The notes below the pieces were generated by a model, which did no database searches, had not been told where the DNA came from, and saw nothing but the letters and a program-made list of their open reading frames with translations. The translations under genes and the position numbers were made by a program. A stretch of 64,000 bases of DNA from Hoeflea sp. YIM 152468 (GTDB lineage Bacteria; Pseudomonadota; Alphaproteobacteria; Rhizobiales; Rhizobiaceae), in the NCBI RefSeq assembly GCF_029210485.1, contig NZ_JARGET010000013.1:62001-126000 (forward strand), given 5' to 3'. Below, piece after piece: positions 43,666 to 52,514 of this stretch (position 1 is the stretch's first letter; every line of letters begins with the position of its first letter).

Positions 43666-44847
43666 CTAGACGATGTGCACCAGGCCGGAATTGCCGGCAG
43701 ACGGCGCCGCCTCCCGCACCTGATTGCGACCATCGCTCTTTGCCTTGTAAACGGCTGCGTCGACACTTGCCATCGCCGCCTGCAGGTCATCACCCGGATC
43801 CAGCCTGCAATAGCCAAAACTCGCCGTTAGCCCGAGACGTCCAGTACTGGTGGGAATTTGCAGCCATTCGACCGCGCTGCGAAGATGTGTCGCCTGAAGC
43901 CGGATCGTCTCGTCATTGACACCAGCGACAAGAACGCAGAATTCCTCTCCGCCGAGCCGCGCGCATATCGCGGTATCCGGCGTCTCACGCTCCAGCTGCC
44001 TGGCGAATGCGATGAGGGCCCGGTCTCCCATCTCATGCCCGTGGCTGTCATTGACACGTTTGAAGTGATCGATATCGCAAAAGATCAGGCCGGTGGGCAG
44101 CGGTGCTGCTGCTGAGCGCAACGCCTGGGCCCTGGCTTCGAATGCACGGCGGTTGAGAAGTCCTGTCAGCGGATCGGTTTCCGCAAGGTGCTTGAGCTTC
44201 ATCACCAGGGTCACCGAATTGCGGGCAAACAATGCAAGGCCGATCACAATCGCAAATATTGCATTCTCGGTCTGCATTGACGGCGCAAAGTGGGAGTTCT
44301 TGAAAACGCTGTGCGCTGTCAGGTCAATCTCAGACAACTGGACCTGAACGATCCTGTTTACCGTCAGCACCGCCTGGATCAGAAAGACCGAAGCGACAAT
44401 CATGTCGACCCGGTGGCTTCTTGCCTTCCAGACCAGCGCACAGCAGATGAGGTTGACCACAACAGTGAACCCGCTGACAGCCGCAAACCGGAGCCAGAAC
44501 AGCGGCCCACTGACACTGGCGTAGAGGATGAGGATCCCGGCCAACAGGACCGCAAACCCGAAGCGCCATCGGGGAAAATCCCTTCCGAAAAGCGAGCTTA
44601 CACCCCAGACCAACAGAAAGTGCCCGCAAAAAAGCGAGGCCAGAATAACCGCCAGCGTTGCGGGCTGAGGCTCGCCGTCGACCTGCATGACCGCGAGATA
44701 GCCGGCGAGCGACAGAAAATAGGCTCCAGACAATCTCAGGGCAGGCAGTTGCTTGCGATCATGCAGAAACAGCAACAGAAACGCACTGCCAGCCGCCACG
44801 AGGATCACGGGCCCAAGCAATTCATAGGACAGGGTGGCATTCAGCAA
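43666..44847 (-). CDS. Membrane-bound diguanylate cyclase (GGDEF)
   Basis: A 393-residue protein. About six or seven membrane spans fill residues 10-210 with no recognised sensor name, followed by a GGDEF domain at about 220-385. The catalytic signature is Gly299-Gly-Glu-Glu-Phe303 in RLGGEEFCVLV, with the metal Asp in CDIDHFKRVND, so cyclic di-GMP synthesis is expected. The product-inhibition RxxD site five residues upstream is absent (ETPD). The start is a TTG at 44847 behind an AGAGG site; no nearby in-frame ATG fits the first membrane span. Confidence 0.88.
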   Translation of the reverse strand: MLNATLSYELLGPVILVAAGSAFLLLFLHDRKQLPALRLSGAYFLSLAGYLAVMQVDGEPQPATLAVILASLFCGHFLLVWGVSSLFGRDFPRWRFGFAVLLAGILILYASVSGPLFWLRFAAVSGFTVVVNLICCALVWKARSHRVDMIVASVFLIQAVLTVNRIVQVQLSEIDLTAHSVFKNSHFAPSMQTENAIFAIVIGLALFARNSVTLVMKLKHLAETDPLTGLLNRRAFEARAQALRSAAAPLPTGLIFCDIDHFKRVNDSHGHEMGDRALIAFARQLERETPDTAICARLGGEEFCVLVAGVNDETIRLQATHLRSAVEWLQIPTSTGRLGLTASFGYCRLDPGDDLQAAMASVDAAVYKAKSDGRNQVREAAPSAGNSGLVHIV

Positions 44848-44922
44848 TAAAATTGCCTCTCGCGATGTTCAGGACAAGCTCACGCTATCAGCCAAACATC
44901 GCCAATTGATTACCAGCCCGGA

Positions 44923-45765
44923 CTAACCGCCGCGCTGCCGCGCCAAGAATGCCAGCCTTTCAAACAAATGCACGTCCTGCTCGTTTTTCAGAAGAGCCCC
45001 GTGCAGTTTCGGCAATGCATTCCTGGCATCTCCACGCAAAGTTTCCGGCTCCACATCATCGGACACCAGAAGCCGGATCCAGTCGAGCGCCTCGGAAGTC
45101 GATGGCTTCTTCTTCAGCCCCGGGGTCTCACGGATCTCGTAGAACTGGTTGAGCGCCTCGCGCACCAGAGCCTGCTTGATGCCAGGATAATGCACATCGA
45201 CGATTCGCTGCAGGGTTTCCATGTCGGGGAACCGAATGTAGTGAAAGAAACACCGGCGCAAAAACGCATCCGGCAGTTCCTTCTCATTGTTCGAAGTGAT
45301 GATGACGATCGGCCGCTGCCGGGCCCGGATGGTTTGACCGGTCTCGTAGACAAAGAACTCCATGCGGTCGAGTTCCTGCAGCAAATCATTGGGGAATTCG
45401 ATGTCTGCCTTGTCGATTTCATCAATCAGCAGCACTGTTTTCCTGTCCGCGTCAAACGCGTCCCAGAGCTTGCCGCGCCGGATGTAGTTGGCGACATCAT
45501 TGACCCGCTCGTCGCCAAGCTGGCTGTCGCGCAACCGGCTGACTGCGTCATATTCGTAAAGCCCCTGCTGTGCCTTGGTGGTGGATTTGACCGACCACTC
45601 GATCAGCTCAAGGCCAAGCGCCTGGGCAATCTGGATGGCAAGCTCGGTTTTTCCTGTGCCGGGCTCGCCTTTGACCAGAAGCGGCCGCTCGAGTCGAATG
45701 GCTGCATTCACTGCTACCGTGAGATCCTTTTCCGCCACATAGGCGGATGTGCCTTCAAACTGCAT
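44923..45765 (-). CDS. MoxR-type AAA+ ATPase
   Basis: A 280-residue AAA+ protein with Walker A GEPGTGKTELAIQIA near residue 35, Walker B TVLLIDEIDKAD near 105 and sensor 1 in IIITSNNEKELPDAFLRRC near 150, followed by a helical lid. MoxR ATPases act with VWA proteins as chaperones for enzyme assembly. The start is the ATG at 45765 with a GAGGAAGT ribosome site directly before it; a long upstream in-frame extension lacks family character. The CoxE-type VWA protein at 40.1-41.3 kb is the likely partner. Confidence 0.9.
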   Translation of the reverse strand: MQFEGTSAYVAEKDLTVAVNAAIRLERPLLVKGEPGTGKTELAIQIAQALGLELIEWSVKSTTKAQQGLYEYDAVSRLRDSQLGDERVNDVANYIRRGKLWDAFDADRKTVLLIDEIDKADIEFPNDLLQELDRMEFFVYETGQTIRARQRPIVIITSNNEKELPDAFLRRCFFHYIRFPDMETLQRIVDVHYPGIKQALVREALNQFYEIRETPGLKKKPSTSEALDWIRLLVSDDVEPETLRGDARNALPKLHGALLKNEQDVHLFERLAFLARQRGG

Positions 45766-45931
45766 ACTTCCTCCATGCGCCACACTCCCGGCGGCTTGGT
45801 TTGTTCCTGGTCTCAACATCATACTCGCCCCTCCAACGCAACCCGCGACACTGGTTTGCGCCAGATCAAGGCGGCGCGCCGGCCTGGACCACAGGATGGA
45901 ATTCCAGCCATCGCATGAATTGGAGAATGAC

Positions 45932-46306
45932 ATGACGCTTCACCACATCCACCTGGTCATGGCCCGCAACAAGGAATTTCCCGAAGGCAATCTTCACCGC
46001 GGTTATGACATCCATGCGCCGCTGGATGCAGATGGTCATCTCGACAAGCAGGCTTGGGAGAGATCGCCCTCCGCTTCAACTGTCGTGCGCTTCTGGGATG
46101 GCGAACGCTCAGAACTGGGTCATCTCGTCCATCAGCCGAAAGGAGGCTGGATTTTCGATTACAATCCCGACGACGACGATGACGACGAAACCGGTTTCCG
46201 TCTGTCCAACCACACTTTCAAGACCGGCGAATACATCTCGATTCGCGATCATGGCGAGGATGAACTGCACACCTTCGTCATCGCTTCCGTCACGAAGATC
46301 GACTGA
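45932..46306 (+). CDS. Conserved hypothetical protein, acidic
   Basis: A 124-residue protein beginning MTLHHIHLVMARNKEFPEGN, from an ATG at 45932 that follows a TGGAGAATGAC ribosome site. It contains a very acidic run (YNPDDDDDDETGF, about residues 76-88) and a C-terminal half with SNHTFKTGEYISIRDHGEDELHTFVIASV. No signal peptide or membrane span. I recognise no named family, though similar short proteins occur in rhizobia. It is divergent from the MoxR gene and convergent with the ABC-F gene. Confidence 0.65.
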   Translation: MTLHHIHLVMARNKEFPEGNLHRGYDIHAPLDADGHLDKQAWERSPSASTVVRFWDGERSELGHLVHQPKGGWIFDYNPDDDDDDETGFRLSNHTFKTGEYISIRDHGEDELHTFVIASVTKID

Positions 46307-46307
46307 G

Positions 46308-48140
46308 TCAGGCTCCTTCGATTTCCTCGCGCAGCATCTCAAGCTCCAGCCATTCGCCCTCCATCCTCTCGATATCCGATCGAAGCGCATCGTGGGCTTT
46401 GGCTCGGGCGGTAAATCCGTCCGGGTCGTTTGAGAACAGCGCCGGGTCCGCCATTTCGGATTCGATTCGGGCCAGCTTGGCCTGTGCTTCCCTGATCTTG
46501 CCGGGAAGCGATTCGAGCGCGAATTTCTGCTTGTAGGAGATCTTGCGCGCGGGATCGCGGACAGGTGACCTGGCGCTTGGTGCAGATGCAGCGCGGGCGG
46601 TGGCCTCCTGGGCGGAACGCGCCTTTTTCTCCCGCGCCTCGGTGCCACGCTGCGCCATCATGTCGGTGTAGCCGCCGGCATAGGCGATCCAGCGGCCATC
46701 GGGAGCCGACGGGTTGGCCGGTGCCAGAGTCGAGGTGACCGTACGATCCAGGAAATCGCGATCATGGCTGACCAGGATCACCGTGCCGGGATAGGAGGCC
46801 ACGACTTCCTGCAACAGATCCAGGGTTTCCATGTCGAGATCATTTGTCGGCTCGTCCAGGATCAGCAGGTTGGTCGGTCGTGCCAGAATGCGCGCCAGCA
46901 CCAGCCGCGCCTTCTCACCGCCGGAGAGATTGCGAATCGGCGTCCGGGCCTGCTCGGGCTGGAACAGAAAGTCCTTCATATAGCCGGTGACGTGCTTGGC
47001 TTCGCCATTGACAATCAGGCTGTCGCCGCGCCCGTCGGTCAAGTAGTGCGCCAGCGTTTCCTCGGGATTGAGCACTTCCCGGCGCTGGTCCAGCACCGCG
47101 ATGTCGAGCTTCGAGCCGTGCCGGACAAAACCTGTGTCAGGCTCGAGTTCGCCGATCAGCATCTTGAGAAGCGTCGTCTTGCCGGCGCCATTTGGGCCGA
47201 TGATGCCGATGCAGTCGCCACGATTGATGCGCATGGAGAAATCCCGCACCACCGGCTCGCTGCCATAACTTTTGCCAATACCTTCGGCTTCGATCACCAG
47301 CTTGCCTGATTCACGCCCCTCGGCAACTTGCGCGTTGATCCGTCCCTGGGGTCCCTTGTGACCGCGGTGGTCGGCACGCAGGGTCTTGAGATCGGACAAC
47401 CGCCGCATGTTGCGCTTGCGCCGGGCGGTCACGCCATAGCGCAGCCAATGCTCTTCGCGTTCGATCTGCCGGCCCAGCTTGTGCTGCTCCAGCTCTTCAG
47501 CTTCGAGCACGCTGTCGCGCCAGGCCTCGAAATGGCCAAAGCCGCGATCGAGCCGCAACGACCGGCCACGGTCGAGCCAGATTGTCACCCGGCTGATCCG
47601 CTCAAGAAAGCGGCGGTCATGCGAGATCACCAGAATCGCGCTGCGGCTGCGCAGCAACTCCTCTTCCAGCCATTCAATCGTCGGAAGATCGAGATGGTTG
47701 GTCGGCTCGTCCAGAAGCAGGATATCCGGTTCCGGCGCCAGCACCCGCGCCAGCCCCGCCCGTCGCGCTTCTCCGCCCGAAAGCGTCTGCGGATCGGCTT
47801 CGCCATCCAGTCCCAGATGTTCGAGAAGGTAGGTGACGCGGTGCACATCGTCATTGGGGCCCAGACCGGCTTCGGCATAGGCCTGAACCGTTTCGAAGCC
47901 TTCAAAGTCGGGCGCCTGCGGCAAATAGCGGATGGTCGACGACGGATGCCGGAACACCTCGCCCGATTGCGGCTCAACCTGGCCGGAGGCAATCTTCAGC
48001 AGCGTCGACTTGCCCGATCCGTTGCGGCCGACAAGACAAATCCGGTCGCCCGGCTCCACCTGCAGTTCAGCGCCGTCGAGCAGCGGCGCGCCGCCAAACG
48101 AAAGCAGGATGTCGTCAAGTTTCAAAATGGGGGGTGCCAT
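46308..48140 (-). CDS. ABC-F family ATPase (Uup-like)
   Basis: A 610-residue soluble protein with two ABC domains and no membrane spans. Domain 1 has Walker A GRNGSGKSTLLKIA near residue 38 and signature LSGGEARRAGLARVL; domain 2 has GPNGAGKTTLLKML near residue 320, LSGGEKARLVLARIL and the Walker B LLILDEPTNDLD. A C-terminal coiled coil (about 530-605) rich in Glu/Ala/Leu is typical of Uup-type members. ABC-F proteins bind ribosomes or branched nucleic acids; which role applies here is not shown. Its stop abuts the acidic hypothetical gene on the other strand. Confidence 0.92.
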   Translation of the reverse strand: MAPPILKLDDILLSFGGAPLLDGAELQVEPGDRICLVGRNGSGKSTLLKIASGQVEPQSGEVFRHPSSTIRYLPQAPDFEGFETVQAYAEAGLGPNDDVHRVTYLLEHLGLDGEADPQTLSGGEARRAGLARVLAPEPDILLLDEPTNHLDLPTIEWLEEELLRSRSAILVISHDRRFLERISRVTIWLDRGRSLRLDRGFGHFEAWRDSVLEAEELEQHKLGRQIEREEHWLRYGVTARRKRNMRRLSDLKTLRADHRGHKGPQGRINAQVAEGRESGKLVIEAEGIGKSYGSEPVVRDFSMRINRGDCIGIIGPNGAGKTTLLKMLIGELEPDTGFVRHGSKLDIAVLDQRREVLNPEETLAHYLTDGRGDSLIVNGEAKHVTGYMKDFLFQPEQARTPIRNLSGGEKARLVLARILARPTNLLILDEPTNDLDMETLDLLQEVVASYPGTVILVSHDRDFLDRTVTSTLAPANPSAPDGRWIAYAGGYTDMMAQRGTEAREKKARSAQEATARAASAPSARSPVRDPARKISYKQKFALESLPGKIREAQAKLARIESEMADPALFSNDPDGFTARAKAHDALRSDIERMEGEWLELEMLREEIEGA

Positions 48141-48142
48141 GT

Positions 48143-48796
48143 TCAGGCTCCGGAATAATCATGAGGGCGGGCGACAATCAGGGCGCGTCCGCAAATCAGG
48201 CTGGCCGACAGCCGACCGCCGGCGACATTCGATATGGTGCGAGATGCCCCAAATGCAATGTCAGCCTTGTCGAGCGGATACTTGACCCCTGACAGGCTGA
48301 GCCCGGTCAGGGGTGTAAATGCGATCACGGAAAACAGTGATCCGGCGGGAAGGTCGATCTCCCGCGATCCCGGCAGCAACGGAAATGCTTCCTCGACCCC
48401 CGATGTCAGCACAACATCCAGACCGCGCTCGGCCAGGGTGAGAGCCTGCAGCAGATGCGACACGGCATGGTCGGTGCGCTCGCCGCCAAACGCGCCCACA
48501 AGCACCAGGCGCTTGGCGCCGCGCTCGATCGCCTGCTCAATGGCAAGTTCACCATCCGTGAGATTCTTCTCGGCAGGAAACGACAGGCGCTCCGTTTGGG
48601 CATGCTTTTCCATGAGCGTCGACGACGTGGAATCGAAATCGCCAACCCAGAGTTCAGGGGTCATCCCCAGAGCTTCGGCATAGACCATACCGCCATCCGC
48701 GGCGATGGCGCGTGCACCCTGTGTGAGCGCGCGGACACGATCATCGATCTCGAGCGCGCCGCCGAGCAGGATTGCAAATGTTGAATGAGTTGTCAT
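48143..48796 (-). CDS. Thiamine pyrophosphokinase
   Basis: A 217-residue enzyme that converts thiamine plus ATP to thiamine pyrophosphate. It shows the family motifs ADGGMVYAEALG, the metal-binding GDFDSTSS, the EKNLTDGELAIEQAI segment and FGGERTDHAVSHLL. I use the ATG at 48796 (MTTHSTFAILLGG); an ATG four codons upstream is also possible. It is divergent from thiBPQ, so imported thiamine can be pyrophosphorylated at once. Only the thiBPQ side carries the TPP riboswitch. Confidence 0.9.
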   Translation of the reverse strand: MTTHSTFAILLGGALEIDDRVRALTQGARAIAADGGMVYAEALGMTPELWVGDFDSTSSTLMEKHAQTERLSFPAEKNLTDGELAIEQAIERGAKRLVLVGAFGGERTDHAVSHLLQALTLAERGLDVVLTSGVEEAFPLLPGSREIDLPAGSLFSVIAFTPLTGLSLSGVKYPLDKADIAFGASRTISNVAGGRLSASLICGRALIVARPHDYSGA

Positions 48797-48860
48797 GGGC
48801 AAGCCCATAGCAGCTTTGGCCGGACTTGCCAGCGTCTGGCAGACATTCTATGTGTGACCT

Positions 48861-48960
48861 TGCTCTAACGGGGTGTCCGGCGTTCTGCCGCACTGAGAGA
48901 CCAGATGGTCAACCCGAAGAACCTGATCCGGTTTGTACCGGCGGAGGGATTAGACGTGCT
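48861..48960 (+). promoter_or_regulatory. TPP riboswitch (THI box) upstream of thiB
   Basis: Conserved THI-element parts occur in order: ACGGGGTGTC (48869), CACTGAGAGA (48891), ACCCGAAGAACCTGATCCGG (48912-48931), and CGGCGGAGGGATTAGA. The P1-P5 arms can be drawn from these, with the pyrimidine-sensing CUGAGA and the pyrophosphate-sensing loop both intact. It ends about 45 bases before the thiB ATG and its ribosome site AAGGAGG, so it should repress thiBPQ at high TPP. Confidence 0.96.
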
Positions 48961-49005
48961 CCATGCGCCTATTCCTATCCAGTCATGCTCAAGGAGGCGC
49001 CAACA

Positions 49006-50016
49006 ATGCGTATATCTCATGTTCTACCTGTTGCTCTGACAACCATGCTGGCGTTCAGCAGCTCTCCGGCCGCAAGCGCCGAAAAGACGCTGACCGTCTA
49101 CACCTATGAAAGCTTCGTCTCCGACTGGGGACCCGGTCCCAAGATCGAAGCAGCCTTTGAAGCCGAATGCAATTGCGACCTGAAATGGGTTGGTGTCGCT
49201 GACGGCGTGGCCCTTCTCAACCGCCTCAAGCTCGAGGGCGAGAAAGCCAGGGCGGGAGTGGTTTTGGGACTTGACACCAATCTTGTCACCGAAGCCAAAA
49301 ACACCGGATTGTTCGAGCCGCATGGGCTTGAAACCAAATCGGTTTCCGTTCCCGGCGGCTTCAGCGACACTGTCTTCATCCCATACGATTACAGCCATTT
49401 TGCCGTGGTGTATGACAGCGAGGCAATCTCTGCACCGCCTGCCAGCCTCAAGGATCTGGTCGAGGGCGATCCCCGCGACAAGATCGTGATCCAGGATCCG
49501 CGCACGTCAACACCGGGCCTTGGGTTGCTGCTCTGGATGAAGTCGGTCTATGGCGACGATGCAAAAGCTGCCTGGGAGAAGCTCTCCAAGCGCGTGCTGA
49601 CAGTCACCCCGGGCTGGTCGGAAGCCTATGGCCTGTTCACCTCTGGCGAAGCCCCGATGGTTCTGTCCTACACCACCTCGCCCGCCTACCACATGGTGGC
49701 CGAGGAGACAGACCGCTATCAGGCCGCCGAATTTGCCGAGGGGCATTATCTGCAGATCGAAGTGGCGGGCTTGCTGGCCCATGCGCCCGAGAAGGAACTG
49801 GCCCGTCAGTTCCTGTCCTTCATGATGACGCCGGGTTTCCAGAACGAGATCCCCACCAACAACTGGATGATGCCCGTCGCGGCCACCAGTATCGATCTGC
49901 CCGAGGCCTTCTCAACCCTCGTGTCTCCGCAAAAGAGCTTCCTCTATTCGCCTGAGGACGCGGCTGAAAACCGCGCCGCCTGGATTGATGAATGGCTCGA
50001 CGCCATGAGCCGTTGA
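49006..50016 (+). CDS. thiB: Thiamine ABC transporter substrate-binding protein
   Basis: A 336-residue periplasmic protein that captures thiamine and its phosphates. The signal peptide runs [20 protein letters not shown] to about ASAEKT. The mature part opens [24 protein letters not shown] and includes the Trp/Tyr-rich ligand region ([29 protein letters not shown]). The start is the ATG at 49006 behind AAGGAGG; upstream frame extensions run through the riboswitch. First gene of the thiBPQ operon. Confidence 0.95.
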   Translation: MRISHVLPVALTTMLAFSSSPAASAEKTLTVYTYESFVSDWGPGPKIEAAFEAECNCDLKWVGVADGVALLNRLKLEGEKARAGVVLGLDTNLVTEAKNTGLFEPHGLETKSVSVPGGFSDTVFIPYDYSHFAVVYDSEAISAPPASLKDLVEGDPRDKIVIQDPRTSTPGLGLLLWMKSVYGDDAKAAWEKLSKRVLTVTPGWSEAYGLFTSGEAPMVLSYTTSPAYHMVAEETDRYQAAEFAEGHYLQIEVAGLLAHAPEKELARQFLSFMMTPGFQNEIPTNNWMMPVAATSIDLPEAFSTLVSPQKSFLYSPEDAAENRAAWIDEWLDAMSR

Positions 50017-50026
50017 TCCCGCGGCC

Positions 50027-51649
50027 ATGCTGACCCGGACCGAGCATCGCGCAGCACGGGCGGCCGGACTTGCCGCCCTGCTGTGCATCGGCCTGGCCCT
50101 GGCGGTGCCGGTGCTGGTGCTGGTCGCTCAAGGCGCGGGCACCGGCCTGTCAGCCAGCCAGGGCGAGTACCTGTTGCGGATCACCCGGTTCACGCTGATG
50201 CAGGCCGGGTTATCGACGATTCTCAGCCTCGCCACGGCCGTTCCTCTGGCCCGCGCTCTGGCCCGCCGTCCCGCTTTCCCGGGGCGGCGCTGGCTGATCA
50301 ACCTGTTTGCCGTGCCCCTCGGCCTGCCGCCACTGGTCGCAGCTCTCGGTCTGATCGAGGTCTGGGGCCGCAATGGGATCGCCAACAAGGGGCTCGGCCT
50401 TCTCGGCGTCGAGACTCCATTCTCGATCTATGGCCTGAGCGGCATTCTCATCGCTCATGTCTTTTTCAACCTGCCGCTGGCTGTGCGTTTCATTCTTCCC
50501 GGCCTCGAGCGGTTGCCACCAGAATACTGGAAGACCGCGGCCAACCTCGGCATGGGTGGGTTAAGCCTGTTCCGGCTGATCGAGTGGCCGGCCATGCGCC
50601 AATCCGCCGCCGGCGCGGCTGGTCTTGTGTTCATGCTGTGCGCCACATCCTTCACGCTTGTCCTCGTCCTGGGCGGTGGCCCGGCAGCCACCACACTGGA
50701 AGTCGCAATCTACCAGGCGCTGCGGTTTGATTTCGATCCCGGCCGGGCGTTGATGCTGGCTGCCATTCAGGTGGGGCTGACTTTGGCGGTGATGTTGGGC
50801 CTCAAGCTCATCTCGGCGCCGTCCAAACCCGGCGACACCAAGGGCGGAAGCACAAGCCGTCCCGATGCGCCGCACGGTCTGCACGCGCTGCCGGACGCCG
50901 TTCTCATCGGTGTGGCCGGGGTCTTCGTCGGTGCCCCGATGGTGGCTGTGATCATCTCCGGGTTGCAGGCGGATCTGAGCCGGCTGCTCGCTGATCCGCA
51001 GTTCTGGCGGGCTGCCACGACCAGTCTGTCGATAGGCGTTGCCGCAGCATTGCTGTCGGTGCTGCTCGCCGGTCTGCTGGTCCGGGCCCGCTATTCCGCC
51101 GCCGACCGATCAGCTTCGCCAGCGCTCGGCCTGTTGTCAGCTCTGTCCGGCGCAGCATCATCGCTGACGCTTCTTGTGCCGCCCGTTGTGCTTGGCGCCG
51201 GCTGGTTCCTGATGCTCGGCGGTGGCGTCGGGCAAATGCTGGCGCCCTTGGCGGTCATTGTCACGGTCAACGCGCTGATGGCGCTGCCTTTCGTCATGCG
51301 GGTGATCGAACCGGCCCATCTCAGCGCGATGCAGCGCAACGGCCGCCTGTCGCTGTCGCTGGGCATCACCGGGTTCTCCCGCCTCTGGCAGATCGACATC
51401 CCCGCCTTGCGGCTGCCGCTGGTCACCGGCTTCGTCTTTGCCGTTGCCCTGTCTCTCGGTGACCTCGGCGCCATTGCATTGTTTGGCAGCGATCGCATCG
51501 TCACCCTGCCGTGGCTTCTCTACCAGAAACTGGGAAGCTACCGCACCAGCGACGCCGCCGGTCTGGCGCTGCTTCTGGGGGGGCTTACAATGGGCTTGAT
51601 GCTCGCGGCCGACCGGCTCGGCAATCGCAACGGAACCACCGGACAATGA
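50027..51649 (+). CDS. thiP: Thiamine ABC transporter permease
   Basis: A 540-residue inner-membrane permease made of two fused BPD_transp_1 halves, as is usual for ThiP. Each half has about six spans and an EAA loop: YWKTAANLGMGGLSLFRLIEWPAM in the first and LSLSLGITGFSRLWQIDIPALRLPL in the second. It begins ten bases after thiB and its stop overlaps the thiQ start (ATGA), so the three genes are coupled. Confidence 0.95.
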   Translation: MLTRTEHRAARAAGLAALLCIGLALAVPVLVLVAQGAGTGLSASQGEYLLRITRFTLMQAGLSTILSLATAVPLARALARRPAFPGRRWLINLFAVPLGLPPLVAALGLIEVWGRNGIANKGLGLLGVETPFSIYGLSGILIAHVFFNLPLAVRFILPGLERLPPEYWKTAANLGMGGLSLFRLIEWPAMRQSAAGAAGLVFMLCATSFTLVLVLGGGPAATTLEVAIYQALRFDFDPGRALMLAAIQVGLTLAVMLGLKLISAPSKPGDTKGGSTSRPDAPHGLHALPDAVLIGVAGVFVGAPMVAVIISGLQADLSRLLADPQFWRAATTSLSIGVAAALLSVLLAGLLVRARYSAADRSASPALGLLSALSGAASSLTLLVPPVVLGAGWFLMLGGGVGQMLAPLAVIVTVNALMALPFVMRVIEPAHLSAMQRNGRLSLSLGITGFSRLWQIDIPALRLPLVTGFVFAVALSLGDLGAIALFGSDRIVTLPWLLYQKLGSYRTSDAAGLALLLGGLTMGLMLAADRLGNRNGTTGQ

Positions 51650-52371
51650 CCCAACCCCCTGCCATCATGTTTGACCGGGTTGTCTACGGGATCGGAGACC
51701 TCAGGGCGGAATTCTCCTTCCAGCGGCATCCAGGCAGCGTGACCGCCATTCTGGGGCCCTCGGGCGCCGGCAAATCGACGCTGCTCAATCTGGCTGCCGG
51801 GTTTCTGGTCCCTGATTCAGGCGTAATCTGCATGGATGGCCGGTCGATCAACGGCCTGCCGCCATCCGGGCGTGGCGTCTCCATCGTGTTCCAGGATAAC
51901 AATCTGTTTGCCCATCTCGATATCCGGACCAACATCGGCCTTGGACTCGATCCGGCTTTGCGGCTCGATCAGCCGGCCTGGTCGACTGTCGACAAAGCAC
52001 TCGAGCGCGTTGGCCTCGCCGGTTTCGGTCGCCGCATGCCGGGCACGTTGTCTGGAGGCGAACGTCAACGGGTTGCCCTTGCCCGCGCCTTCGCCCGCCG
52101 GCGTCCGCTGCTGCTGCTCGACGAACCTTTTGACGGTCTCGGCCCCGGCCTCGCCGCAGACATGCTCGGGCTGATGCTGGAAATCCGGGCCGAGGTCGGA
52201 GCAACCGTGCTGATGGTCACCCATGACCCGGATGAAGCGCGTGCCGCAGCGGATCAAATCCTTTTCATAGCCAAAGGCCGGATCGCGGCTGATGCGCCCT
52301 CAGACGGATTCTTCGAGCGTCGTGACCTGCCCGAACTTGACGCTTATCTAGGCAGCACGGGCGAAACCTGA
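51646..52371 (+). CDS. thiQ: Thiamine ABC transporter ATP-binding protein
   Basis: A 241-residue ATPase with Walker A GPSGAGKSTLLNLAAG near residue 35, signature LSGGERQRVALARAF near 133 and Walker B LLLLDEPFDGLGPGL. The start is the ATG at 51646 overlapping the thiP stop by four bases; a longer upstream frame is antisense-like and lacks family character. Last gene of the riboswitch-controlled thiBPQ operon. Confidence 0.95.
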   Translation: MTQPPAIMFDRVVYGIGDLRAEFSFQRHPGSVTAILGPSGAGKSTLLNLAAGFLVPDSGVICMDGRSINGLPPSGRGVSIVFQDNNLFAHLDIRTNIGLGLDPALRLDQPAWSTVDKALERVGLAGFGRRMPGTLSGGERQRVALARAFARRRPLLLLDEPFDGLGPGLAADMLGLMLEIRAEVGATVLMVTHDPDEARAAADQILFIAKGRIAADAPSDGFFERRDLPELDAYLGSTGET

Positions 52372-52514
52372 AATTCCGCCATATTTTGGACGTAAGCGTT
52401 TGCCAGTGGAGAACAGGCGCTTTTTGGGGTAGACACGGAGACGCTAGTTCCTGGTTTGGGTAAAGCCTCGAGCCTCCGTCCCGGCATCAATAAGATAAAC
52501 CAACACTCCGGACC

